Origin: Clostridia bacterium | GTDB taxonomy: Bacteria; Bacillota; Clostridia; Christensenellales; UBA1242 | Assembly: GCA_017473285.1 (NCBI GenBank) | Contig: JAFULP010000080.1 | Location: 1 to 10,474, forward strand | Length of the DNA stretch: 10,474 nucleotides | Direction: 5' to 3' | Shown: one piece after another, positions 1 to 5,263 of the stretch | Numbering within the stretch: the first letter of the stretch is position 1 | Layout of the letters: the number at the start of each line of letters is the position of its first letter | Translations under genes and position numbers: made by a program | Notes under the pieces: generated by a model | Database searches by the model: none | What the model was told of the DNA's origin: nothing | The model's input: the letters and a program-made list of their open reading frames with translations, nothing else

Positions 1-831
1 ATTGATGATGACAATAATTTTATATTAGATTATTCAATTTATGACGCTGTAAAAGCGGGCTTTGATAGAGTGATATTAATTATTAAAGAGGAAAATTATG
101 AGTATTTTAACTCAACTATAGGCAAACGCTTAAGCAAAATTGTTCCTATCGAATATGCTTTTCAAAGTTTAGATATTGTGCCCAAAGGGGCTGAAATACC
201 AAGTGATAGGGTAAAGCCTTGGGGTACAGCGCACGCACTATATTGCTGTAAAGACATTGTGGAGGATAAGTTTGCGGTTATTAATGCGGACGATTTTTAT
301 GGATATCAATCGTTTAAACTTATTGCCGATTTTTTGAAAAATAGCCACACTGACAGCGAATTTATTAGTGCAGGTTTTCAGGTTAAAAACACTTTAAGCG
401 ATAAGGGAAGTGTTAAGCGTGGAATTTTTGCATTAAATGGCAATGTGGCAATCGACCTTGTTGAAAGCCAAGTGGAACTTAAAGATGGTAAAGTGATGGC
501 AACCCCACTAAATAAAGGCGAGTGGCGTGAAATTGATAAGGATACGCTTGTGTCGATGACTATGTTTGGGTTTAATAAAAAACTTATGCGCAGAATTGAA
601 AAAGATTTTGATATATTCTTTAGTCAGTCAAAGGAAGCATTGCAAAAAGAAGAATTTTTGTTGCCAGATGTTGTTGACAGAATGATAAAAGATAATGAAA
701 TTAAATTAATTGTCGAAACCACATCTGCAAAATGGTATGGTATAACATATAAAGAAGATTTGGAAAACTTCAAATTCGCAATAAAAAATATGAAACAAGC
801 AGGGATGTATCCTATTAATTTGTACAATTAA
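1..831 (+). CDS. Nucleotidyltransferase family protein, 5' end missing
   Basis: The reading frame is open from base 1 to a TAA at 829-831, giving 276 codons, so the gene is cut by the window edge; a GTG at base 70 is internal and not the true start. Visible family signs are the segment IDDDN, the helix YDAVKAGFDRVILIIK, the substrate-binding segment PWGTAHA (starting near residue 74) and the metal-binding segment NADDFYG (starting near residue 93). These fit the Rossmann-like NTP-transferase fold that joins a nucleoside triphosphate to a sugar phosphate or similar substrate in the cytoplasm. The N-terminal glycine-rich nucleotide loop, expected about 25 residues upstream, lies outside the window. 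The true sugar or polyol substrate cannot be read from the sequence. It ends 73 bases before hflX with no visible terminator between, so the two may share a transcript. The family is fairly sure, the specific reaction is not. Confidence 0.85.
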   Translation: MDDDNNFILDYSIYDAVKAGFDRVILIIKEENYEYFNSTIGKRLSKIVPIEYAFQSLDIVPKGAEIPSDRVKPWGTAHALYCCKDIVEDKFAVINADDFYGYQSFKLIADFLKNSHTDSEFISAGFQVKNTLSDKGSVKRGIFALNGNVAIDLVESQVELKDGKVMATPLNKGEWREIDKDTLVSMTMFGFNKKLMRRIEKDFDIFFSQSKEALQKEEFLLPDVVDRMIKDNEIKLIVETTSAKWYGITYKEDLENFKFAIKNMKQAGMYPINLYN

Positions 832-904
832 AAATTAGTGTTTAATATGGCATAAACATAGTACATACTTGCTGTTTTGGTAATTAGATTTTAAAGGAGA
901 GTTT

Positions 905-1984
905 ATGACATACGATTTACAAAATGATATAAAAGAAAAGGCTTTTTTGGTGTATTTTTCAAGTGATGATAGCGCACACGAATTGGCTGAGATGAAAGAA
1001 CTAATTCGTTCGGCAATGCTAGATTTTGTGGGCAGTGAGTGTGTGGTATTGCGTGAAATTAATCCACATTCGTATATTGGAAGTGGAAAAGTGGAAGAAA
1101 TTGCCTATAAAATTCAAGAACTGGATGTAAATGTTGTGATTTTTGATGTGTCCTTGACTGGCTCACAACTTAGAAACTTGCAAGCCGAACTTGGTGTAAA
1201 GGTTATTGACCGCACAATGTTGATACTAGATATATTTGCTGGGCGTGCAAAGTCTAGCGAAGGTAAACTTCAAGTAGAACTTGCCCAACTTAAATATACT
1301 TTGCCACGACTTAGTGGTATATCGGGCACGGCTGGTAGGTTTGGTGGCGGAGTTGGTATGCGTGGACCAGGGGAAACCAAACTGGAACTGGACAAGCGTA
1401 AAATACAAGAAAATATTACCAAAAAGGAAAAGGAATTAAAACAAGTTAACGAAAAGCGCCAGTTGACAAGAAAACAACGCCGAAGCAATGAATATATGGT
1501 ATCGCTTGTGGGTTATAGCAATGCGGGCAAATCTACGCTGATGAACACAATCACCAAGGCGGACACATATGCTGATAATAGGCTGTTTGCAACCCTTGAT
1601 GTACTAACTAAGCGTGTGTGGGACGAAGGTACAAGTTATGTACTGTGCGATACAGTTGGCTTTGTATCAAATTTGCCACACGAACTTATGAATGCATTTT
1701 CGGCAACGCTGGAAGAAGTGCGAGATGCCGATTTGTGCCTTATTATATTAGATGCTAGCGACAAAAACAAGTATAAGCAACTAAAAGTGGTTGAGCAAGA
1801 ATTGACTAAGCAAAAAGTTGGCAAAGATGCTTGTATATTAGTGTATAATAAATGTGATTTGTTAAACAAAATGGAATTAAGTGTGCTTGAAGATTTTGGT
1901 TATACGATGTGTAAAATTCAAGCCAAGCACAATCAAGGCATAGTAGAACTAAAGGCGTTAATAAGGGAAAAATTGAACGGCTAA
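905..1984 (+). CDS. hflX: GTPase HflX, ribosome-associated
   Basis: This 359-residue protein is a complete HflX, a cytoplasmic GTPase that binds the 50S subunit and splits stalled or stressed ribosomes. The N-terminal HflX domain spans about residues 10-160 and contains the family segments YIGSGKVEEI (57-66), SEGKLQVELAQL (118-129) and GPGETKLELDKR (154-165). A charged coiled-coil linker covers about 166-196. The GTPase domain has G1 GYSNAGKS (203-210), the G2 threonine in FATLD (T230), G3 DTVG (249-252) and G4 NKCD (315-318). The G5 position reads QAK (339-341) instead of the usual SAK/SAL, a mild departure. Length is at the short end for the family, without the longer C-terminal domain of the E. 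coli protein. The ATG is preceded by AAAGGAGA at 893-900, which fixes the start. It is followed by a terminator at 2011-2040, so it ends its transcript. Confidence 0.96.
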   Translation: MTYDLQNDIKEKAFLVYFSSDDSAHELAEMKELIRSAMLDFVGSECVVLREINPHSYIGSGKVEEIAYKIQELDVNVVIFDVSLTGSQLRNLQAELGVKVIDRTMLILDIFAGRAKSSEGKLQVELAQLKYTLPRLSGISGTAGRFGGGVGMRGPGETKLELDKRKIQENITKKEKELKQVNEKRQLTRKQRRSNEYMVSLVGYSNAGKSTLMNTITKADTYADNRLFATLDVLTKRVWDEGTSYVLCDTVGFVSNLPHELMNAFSATLEEVRDADLCLIILDASDKNKYKQLKVVEQELTKQKVGKDACILVYNKCDLLNKMELSVLEDFGYTMCKIQAKHNQGIVELKALIREKLNG

Positions 1985-2010
1985 AATTTGGTTTAAACTT
2001 TAGGTGCAAG

Positions 2011-2040
2011 ATAAGGGTTAAGTAATTAGCCCTTATTTTT
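2011..2040 (+). terminator. Rho-independent terminator after hflX
   Basis: A 10-bp stem pairs 2011-2020 (ATAAGGGTTA) with 2027-2036 (TAGCCCTTAT), with one G-T wobble and a six-base loop, followed by a T-run ending at 2040. It lies 27 bases past the hflX stop and just upstream of the next promoter, separating the two transcripts. Confidence 0.85.
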
Positions 2041-2050
2041 AAAATGAGTA

Positions 2051-2079
2051 TTGACAATGATGAGGTTATGGTATATAAT
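2051..2079 (+). promoter_or_regulatory. Sigma-A promoter, perfect consensus
   Basis: TTGACA at 2051-2056 and TATAAT at 2074-2079 match both housekeeping hexamers exactly, with the ideal 17-base spacer. Transcription should start near 2086, leaving a leader of only about 14 bases before the GTG at 2100. It begins right after the hflX terminator, so the downstream gene is transcribed alone and probably strongly. Confidence 0.9.
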
Positions 2080-2099
2080 CTTTTCACATAAAGGATTGT

Positions 2100-2843
2100 G
2101 TGGAGCGAATGATAACAGATAAAAACGAAGCCATAAGGGCGCTTAAACAAGATAATGTGCGACTTCGTGAAATTGACAAGGACTTGTTAAGGGATAAAGA
2201 TGTGATTGTTGCATATATGCAAGCAATGTCTTCCAATAGGTTGATTTGCTTGAGCGATGATTATCCTATAACTTTGGACGCTAAAGGGATGATAGATAAT
2301 GAAGACTTTGTTATGCAAGTAATCAATTATCTTGACGCTGGATATAGTAAAATAGATGTGGACACATTTCTTAAAATTAGCGCAACAAGAATAATCAAAA
2401 GCAAATTAAAGTTAGGTGAATTATCTAGCGATAACGAGCAAGAAATAAAAGATTTGGCAAAAGGAATTTTAATTAGATATAGAGATGCTATCAAAAAGCG
2501 TGATAAGCAATTGCTAAGTCAAGAAAGTACATATTCAAAAGTGTGTGACTATATTAGAGAGTTGGATGTGTTTGAAGACTTAATTGCGGAAGATGAACAG
2601 ATTGCCAAGCAAATAGGCTTGTTGGCTGATAAGATGCAAGCGTGCTTGAATTTAAACGAAAAAGATGCGCAAGAATTTAAATCTATTGTAAACAAAATTC
2701 AAAGTTTGTTGGTGGACAAAAGTAAGCGTGCGCAAAAATTTGAAAGTTATGTTATGAATAGGTTTGACGATTTGAAAGAAGATTTTCGTAAAAGGACACA
2801 AAGGCGTCAAGCAGGGTTTAGCGACGAAGGATTTAAGTATTAA
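2100..2843 (+). CDS. Hypothetical protein, 247 residues, helical, function unknown
   Basis: I do not recognise this protein. It is a soluble, highly charged, almost entirely helical product with no signal peptide or membrane segment. Residues about 11-45 (ALKQDNVRLREIDKDLLRDK and following) loosely recall a single DUF4116-type helical repeat, but this is only a resemblance by eye. Residues 110-140 and 160-235 look like amphipathic or coiled-coil helices, and the C-terminal part is basic (FRKRTQRRQ, 229-237), which could contact nucleic acid or another acidic surface. Two starts are possible: GTG at 2100 (after AAAGGA at 2090-2095, a short 4-base gap) or ATG at 2109, three codons later, with GGAG at 2102-2105 close in front. 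The gene is monocistronic, driven by a perfect-consensus promoter and closed by a structured T-run element. The coding call is solid because the frame is long and has its own promoter and terminator; the function is open. Confidence 0.85.
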   Translation: MERMITDKNEAIRALKQDNVRLREIDKDLLRDKDVIVAYMQAMSSNRLICLSDDYPITLDAKGMIDNEDFVMQVINYLDAGYSKIDVDTFLKISATRIIKSKLKLGELSSDNEQEIKDLAKGILIRYRDAIKKRDKQLLSQESTYSKVCDYIRELDVFEDLIAEDEQIAKQIGLLADKMQACLNLNEKDAQEFKSIVNKIQSLLVDKSKRAQKFESYVMNRFDDLKEDFRKRTQRRQAGFSDEGFKY

Positions 2844-2846
2844 AAC

Positions 2847-2927
2847 AAATAACTTCCATAAATGATGTAAATCTAAAAAGTTAGACACTTTTGAGGTGTG
2901 CATTCAAAATGTGGAAGTTATTTTTTT
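2847..2927 (+). terminator. Long structured terminator-like element
   Basis: A 12-bp perfect outer stem pairs AAATAACTTCCA (2847-2858) with TGGAAGTTATTT (2912-2923), and the right arm runs into seven T (2921-2927). The enclosed 53 bases can fold into CTAA/TTAG (2873-2876 with 2881-2884) and ACACTT/AGGTGT (2885-2890 with 2894-2899). The simplest reading is the terminator of the 247-residue gene, but the branched interior is more than a terminator needs. Confidence 0.6.
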
Positions 2928-3174
2928 ATTAAATTTTTTCAAATTTTTCACACTTTTCAAGTTTTTACATACTATGGAGTATACGAAGGAGTTAGAAAAT
3001 ACCAAAGAAAAAACTACATACTATACTTGGCTTTGACCAAGTGCTAAGAAAAAATTGTTGACTTAATATGAGAGTAAAACAATTGAAAAAAACACTAAAA
3101 AACATATTTAAAATAAAAATTGGAAAATTCTAAAACACTTCAAAAAAACGAAATGAACAAAAGGAGAAAAATTT
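2928..3174 (+). other. Noncoding AT-rich leader before the cysteine-rich gene
   Basis: No convincing gene is seen in this stretch. It holds a 10-base direct repeat TACATACTAT at 2966-2975 and 3015-3024, a small hairpin ATACT/AGTAT (2969-2982), a hairpin ACTTGG/CCAAGT (3025-3030 with 3037-3042), and a TTGACT at 3058-3063 without a good partner -10 box. The CATACTATA at 3017-3025 resembles the CATAnnnTA -10 element of mother-cell sporulation sigma factors, but no matching -35 is evident. Most likely it is promoter plus a long untranslated leader for the small gene at 3175. Confidence 0.4.
3160..3166 (+). promoter_or_regulatory. Ribosome binding site of the cysteine-rich gene
   Basis: AAAGGAG lies eight bases ahead of the ATG at 3175. 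It is a near-perfect Shine-Dalgarno sequence and is the main reason for accepting this low-complexity short frame as a real gene. Confidence 0.85.
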
Positions 3175-3402
3175 ATGTTTAACAGAATGTTTGGTGGCTG
3201 CAGTTGCGGCTGTGGCGGACACGACAACGATTTTGACAAATGCAATTGCAATGGCGGAAGCGGAATGGATTGTTGCTGGATAATTGTATTGTTGTTAATC
3301 CTTTGCAATTGTGGATGTGGCTGTGACCCTTGCTTTATTATCTTAATTTTATTAATACTTTGCAACTGCGGATGTGGCGGAAGAAAAGACGGCTGCTGCT
3401 AA
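3175..3402 (+). CDS. Small cysteine/glycine-rich protein with duplicated hydrophobic unit
   Basis: This 75-residue protein has 17 cysteines, mostly in CxC and CNCGCG patterns. The N-terminal third (GGCSCGCGG, DKCNCNGGSG) is hydrophilic. Residues 34-50 and 53-69 are two copies of one unit: C, an aromatic, about eight aliphatic residues, then LCNCGCG, offset by 19 residues (W35 to F54), so a 57-base internal duplication is likely. Each hydrophobic run (35-43 and 54-62) is only about nine residues, short for a normal membrane span. Small proteins of this look occur in Clostridia and Bacilli, sometimes labelled chorion-like high-cysteine proteins, and some are suspected spore-coat or surface components; that is a family impression, not shown here. 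A strong ribosome binding site precedes it and a terminator follows 24 bases after the stop, so it is its own transcription unit. Metal binding or disulfide cross-linking are possible roles. Confidence 0.8.
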   Translation: MFNRMFGGCSCGCGGHDNDFDKCNCNGGSGMDCCWIIVLLLILCNCGCGCDPCFIILILLILCNCGCGGRKDGCC

Positions 3403-3426
3403 TATACAACACTAAAATAGATAACA

Positions 3427-3455
3427 AAAAGAGATGGAATTAAACCATCTCTTTT
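3427..3455. terminator. Probable two-way terminator between converging genes
   Basis: An 11-bp perfect stem pairs AAAAGAGATGG (3427-3437) with CCATCTCTTTT (3445-3455) around a seven-base loop. The right arm ends in T on the plus strand, and the A-run starting at 3426 becomes T on the minus strand. It sits between the plus-strand cysteine-rich gene and the minus-strand operon ending at 3496, so it can serve both. Confidence 0.85.
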
Positions 3456-3495
3456 GCTTAATGTGTATTATCAATTTAACAACATAATTTTTTGT

Positions 3496-3729
3496 TTATT
3501 TTTTTTCGGGATATCTATCTTTTGGAACGGAATTATGAACTTTTAAATCATCTTCAGCGACCATAATATCTGCAATATCTTTACCGGTATAAAATTCAGA
3601 AAATACAACTTGCCATTTCTCGTTAATTGGTTTTTCACTCATAATTGCACCAAAATCACCAACTTTTACGCCAGCTTTTGTGTATGAGGGTTTTTCTTTA
3701 ATTAATTCAACTAAATTTAAGTATTTCAT
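3496..3729 (-). CDS. DUF4926-like small protein, probable immunity protein (copy 2)
   Basis: This 77-residue protein starts at the ATG 3729-3727, chosen because AAGGA (3737-3741 on the plus strand, read as complement) lies seven bases upstream; a longer 92-residue frame starting at 3774 would overlap the preceding gene. It aligns by eye along its whole length with the preceding gene product: a start like YxxVxLIxxKPxY, then a GDxG turn, a hydrophobic VxF strand, and an IxxxDL end. That pattern, a small beta-rich domain, recalls DUF4926 proteins, which are often found beside polymorphic toxins. It is the last gene of the three-gene minus-strand operon, 28 bases after its paralog, and ends just before the shared terminator. 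Likely a cytoplasmic partner that neutralises the toxin-like protein encoded first; that role is inferred from context only. Stop codon is TAA. Confidence 0.75.
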   Translation of the reverse strand: MKYLNLVELIKEKPSYTKAGVKVGDFGAIMSEKPINEKWQVVFSEFYTGKDIADIMVAEDDLKVHNSVPKDRYPEKK

Positions 3730-3736
3730 AACTATT

Positions 3737-3741
3737 TCCTT
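3737..3741 (-). promoter_or_regulatory. Ribosome binding site fixing the start of the last operon gene
   Basis: On the minus strand AAGGA lies seven bases upstream of the ATG at 3729. The longer upstream start at 3774 lies inside the preceding gene, so the 77-residue form is preferred. Confidence 0.75.
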
Positions 3742-3757
3742 AAAAGGATGGATTGCA

Positions 3758-4096
3758 TTATGAATTATAATCATAAGGTATTTTGTTTTTCTTTTCGCCT
3801 AGTAGGTTCATAATATAACCATCTTCAACTTTGCACCACCATCGAGGGCCTTTCTTAGGAATTCCTTCAAGAATTTCATCGTCAGTAAATCCACCATCTT
3901 TTACCAATTCTAAATCTTCAATTTTTATATTTGCATATTTGTACAAATCGGAATCATCTCCAGTTTCAAATTCTATATAAAAACAATTATCTCTAATTTC
4001 TGGAAGGCAAATATATCCAATATCGCCTTTATGGATATTCTCTTTCAAATATTGAGGTTTATCCACAATTAATTTAACTTTATCATATTCTTTCAT
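3758..4096 (-). CDS. DUF4926-like protein with C-terminal extension, probable immunity protein (copy 1)
   Basis: This 112-residue protein starts at ATG 4096-4094. AGGAGG (complement at 4106-4111) sits nine bases upstream, so the 10-residue longer reading from 4126 is unlikely. Residues 1-65 form the same small domain as the following gene (YDKVKLIVDKPQY, then KGDIG, FYIEF, and IEDLELV). Residues about 66-112 add an extension with a tryptophan pair (PRWWCKVEDGYI) and a basic patch (GEKKNK) that the paralog lacks. The A of its ATG is also the last base of the TAA that ends the open frame coming from the toxin-like gene (TAATG), the classic arrangement for translational coupling. Copies of this domain next to toxin genes are generally thought to be immunity proteins; the present call follows from that context and similarity by eye. 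It is intact and should still be made despite the upstream stop, because its ribosome binding site is strong. Confidence 0.75.
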   Translation of the reverse strand: MKEYDKVKLIVDKPQYLKENIHKGDIGYICLPEIRDNCFYIEFETGDDSDLYKYANIKIEDLELVKDGGFTDDEILEGIPKKGPRWWCKVEDGYIMNLLGEKKNKIPYDYNS

Positions 4097-4335
4097 TATT
4101 CCTCTCCTCCTACTAATGTTACACATCTTAATTGGCTATTTGGATAAACCATGTATGATGATTTTAAGTTGGTAACTTTATTCATTTTATCTTTGTATTG
4201 AGTAGTGATTAATATGTTTATTTGAGAACCAAATCTAGTGTGCTTTACTTTTATGTAATTACCTTGGCGATAATTTTCTATTAAAATGTTAAATAATGTT
4301 TTTGAAAAAGTTTCTTTATCTTTGTCAGTAAAACC
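4096..4335 (-). pseudogene. Separated 3' part of the toxin-like gene after an in-frame TGA
   Basis: Directly after the TGA at 4338-4336 the same frame stays open for 79 codons and ends with TAA at 4098-4096, overlapping the next ATG. The translated segment begins GFTDKDKETF, continues through TRFGSQINI, and ends MVYPNSQLRCVTLVGGEE. It is balanced in composition, looks like a beta-rich domain end, and joins naturally to the KVKDFFNRKSDWFHK end of the upstream part. The combined pattern (K-x2-FF, GFT, D, a helix, TRFG/INI strand, TLVGG end) recalls DUF6883-type domains of polymorphic toxin systems; that match is by eye. There is no ATG with a good ribosome binding site at its beginning, so it is probably not translated alone. 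I treat it as the missing C-terminus of one 226-codon gene. Confidence 0.75.
4106..4111 (-). promoter_or_regulatory. Strong Shine-Dalgarno before DUF4926-like copy 1
   Basis: Minus-strand AGGAGG, nine bases before the ATG at 4096, lies inside the final codons of the interrupted toxin-like frame. It decides the start and allows initiation independent of upstream translation. Confidence 0.8.
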
Positions 4336-4776
4336 TCATTTATGAAACCAATCACTTTTTCTATTAAAGAAATCTTTAACTTTGTTATTGTATTCGATAA
4401 TGCTTATTTCGTTTAATCTTGGAACATTGGTACCTTTCTTTTTGCAATGGCAATTAGGGTGATAAAGTCCTCGCACTGATTTTGGAATTTCGGCATAAGA
4501 ATATTGACTATAATTAAATTCCTCAGGTTTTTTATTTTCTTCATTTTTAAATATACATTGATTTATACTTATACATTTCCAGCAGTGGCTATCAACCCCA
4601 TCTTTTGGAATTCCAAGTTTTTGTTGTTTTTCTTCATCTGTTAGTTCTTGATTTTTTACTGGTTTAAAAGGAAAATCTTCAATAATGTATCCACAGCCGG
4701 AATTTTTATCATTAATCTTTATCCAATCACTAAAAATTGCTTTGATTTGTCCTTGGTATTCGTCTAACATTCCCAT
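4336..4776 (-). CDS. Toxin-like protein with HPNCHC motif, C-terminally truncated by TGA
   Basis: This is the first gene of the minus-strand operon: 146 residues up to a TGA. It starts MGMLDEY, with AGGAG (complement 4790-4794) 13 bases upstream; a second ATG two codons in is possible. An in-frame TAA lies eight codons upstream, so no long N-terminal secretion domain is attached. Residues 1-40 are mixed helical. Cysteines and histidines then cluster as SHCWKC (83-88), a further C at about 94, and YHPNCHCKKKG (about 115-125). HPNCHC-like motifs are known from phage head-morphogenesis-type and polymorphic-toxin proteins, and the residues could bind a metal such as zinc. The C-terminal fold is completed only past the TGA. 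I infer an orphan effector or toxin whose partners are the two following DUF4926-like genes. Whether the truncated product is stable or active cannot be told. Confidence 0.7.
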   Translation of the reverse strand: MGMLDEYQGQIKAIFSDWIKINDKNSGCGYIIEDFPFKPVKNQELTDEEKQQKLGIPKDGVDSHCWKCISINQCIFKNEENKKPEEFNYSQYSYAEIPKSVRGLYHPNCHCKKKGTNVPRLNEISIIEYNNKVKDFFNRKSDWFHK

Positions 4777-4838
4777 TATACTATATTGTCTCCTTTTTTA
4801 CAATAGTTTTAGTTGAAATTTTTAATGAAAATAAAGGA

Positions 4839-4855
4839 TACTAAAATATTTAGTA
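4839..4855. repeat. 17-base palindrome, operator-like
   Basis: TACTAAA (4839-4845) and TTTAGTA (4849-4855) are perfect inverted copies around ATA, extended imperfectly by GGA and CC outside. It lies 63 bases upstream of the toxin-like gene start, where a repressor site could control the minus-strand operon. Confidence 0.45.
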
Positions 4856-4994
4856 CCTGAATTTGCCCTTTTGCTTTTGTTGGTTACCAAAATTGTAACA
4901 TATCAAATTTAAAATATAAATAATGTGTGCCAAAAATTTAAGCAGTGTCTTAACAAGAAGAGTGAAAGAAAGATTTTAAGGGTATGAAACTTTA

Positions 4995-5025
4995 AAAAGA
5001 GGGCAATATGCTCTCTTTTGCGTTT
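4995..5025 (+). terminator. Orphan terminator hairpin upstream of rpoB
   Basis: AAAAGAGGGC (4995-5004) pairs with GCTCTCTTTT (5010-5019), ten pairs with one G-T wobble and a five-base loop, followed by GCG and TTTTT. No plus-strand gene precedes it within the window's intergenic region, so it either ends a small RNA, blocks read-through into rpoB, or is left over from a former neighbour. Confidence 0.7.
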
Positions 5026-5125
5026 TTAGGTATTAAAATATGTCGAAATGGTCAATAAAAGTCATTATACATAAAATATATACAATGCGAAATTGCTAAA
5101 TTCCTAAAATTTTACAAAAAAACTC

Positions 5126-5154
5126 TTGACACATCTAGCAAATTATGTTACACT
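5126..5154 (+). promoter_or_regulatory. Sigma-A promoter of rpoB-rpoC
   Basis: TTGACA at 5126-5131 and TACACT at 5149-5154 are spaced by 17 bases. The -35 is perfect and the -10 keeps four of six consensus bases. Start of transcription near 5161 would give an rpoB leader of about 110 bases. It is the best promoter between the orphan terminator and rpoB. Confidence 0.8.
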
Positions 5155-5195
5155 TGGCTAGTATGAATAACTATCTCAAAACGAAAGTGGGTATA

Positions 5196-5215
5196 TAATA
5201 TACTAAAGTATATTA
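5196..5215 (+). other. Hairpin in the rpoB leader
   Basis: TAATATAC (5196-5203) pairs with GTATATTA (5208-5215) around a TAAA loop. The stem is perfect but all-weak apart from one G-C pair. It lies within the presumed rpoB leader and overlaps a TATAAT string at 5194-5199 that lacks a matching -35. Possible leader structure or protein site. Confidence 0.4.
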
Positions 5216-5257
5216 ACTTGCGATTTTGGGACGCACAACTGAATACAAAAAATTTTT

Positions 5258-5263
5258 AAGGAG
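5258..5263 (+). promoter_or_regulatory. Ribosome binding site of rpoB
   Basis: AAGGAG lies six bases before the ATG at 5270. A second, out-of-frame ATG at 5266 is only two bases from it and opens a frame of four codons ending at 5280, so the 5270 start is the productive one. Confidence 0.85.

Larger units (their letters stand above)
4777..5125. other. Noncoding region between the minus-strand operon and the rpoB promoter
   Basis: No gene is seen on either strand. It holds the ribosome binding site of the toxin-like gene (4790-4794), a 17-base palindrome at 4839-4855, a smaller palindrome TTGGT-T-ACCAA at 4880-4890, a weak plus-strand promoter candidate TTGTAA (4893-4898) with TATAAA (4915-4920) at 16 bases, and a terminator at 4995-5025. 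A small RNA of roughly 100 bases between these last two is possible but unproven. The promoter of the minus-strand operon must lie here, but no convincing pair of boxes is visible. Confidence 0.5.

Noticed and set aside
1806..2150. Minus-strand frame of 114 codons across the end of hflX
   Set aside because: It crosses the terminator and promoter, lies antisense to two real genes and has no family resemblance; it is a shadow of AT-rich coding DNA.
2974..3036. A 20-codon frame starting ATG GAG TAT that could be a leader peptide for the cysteine-rich gene
   Set aside because: No ribosome binding site precedes the ATG and the composition is plain; the hairpin around its stop is short and has no T-run.
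3730..3774. Longer 92-residue start for the last minus-strand gene
   Set aside because: It would overlap the preceding gene, has no good ribosome binding site, and the extra 15 residues do not align with the paralog.
4097..4126. Ten-residue longer start for DUF4926-like copy 1
   Set aside because: The added residues simply translate the Shine-Dalgarno region, and the ATG at 4096 has ideal spacing.
4096..4776. Alternative genetic code with TGA read as tryptophan or glycine
   Set aside because: rpoB, rpoC and hflX contain no internal TGA and use TGG for every tryptophan, so the standard code is simpler; one interrupted accessory gene does not outweigh this.
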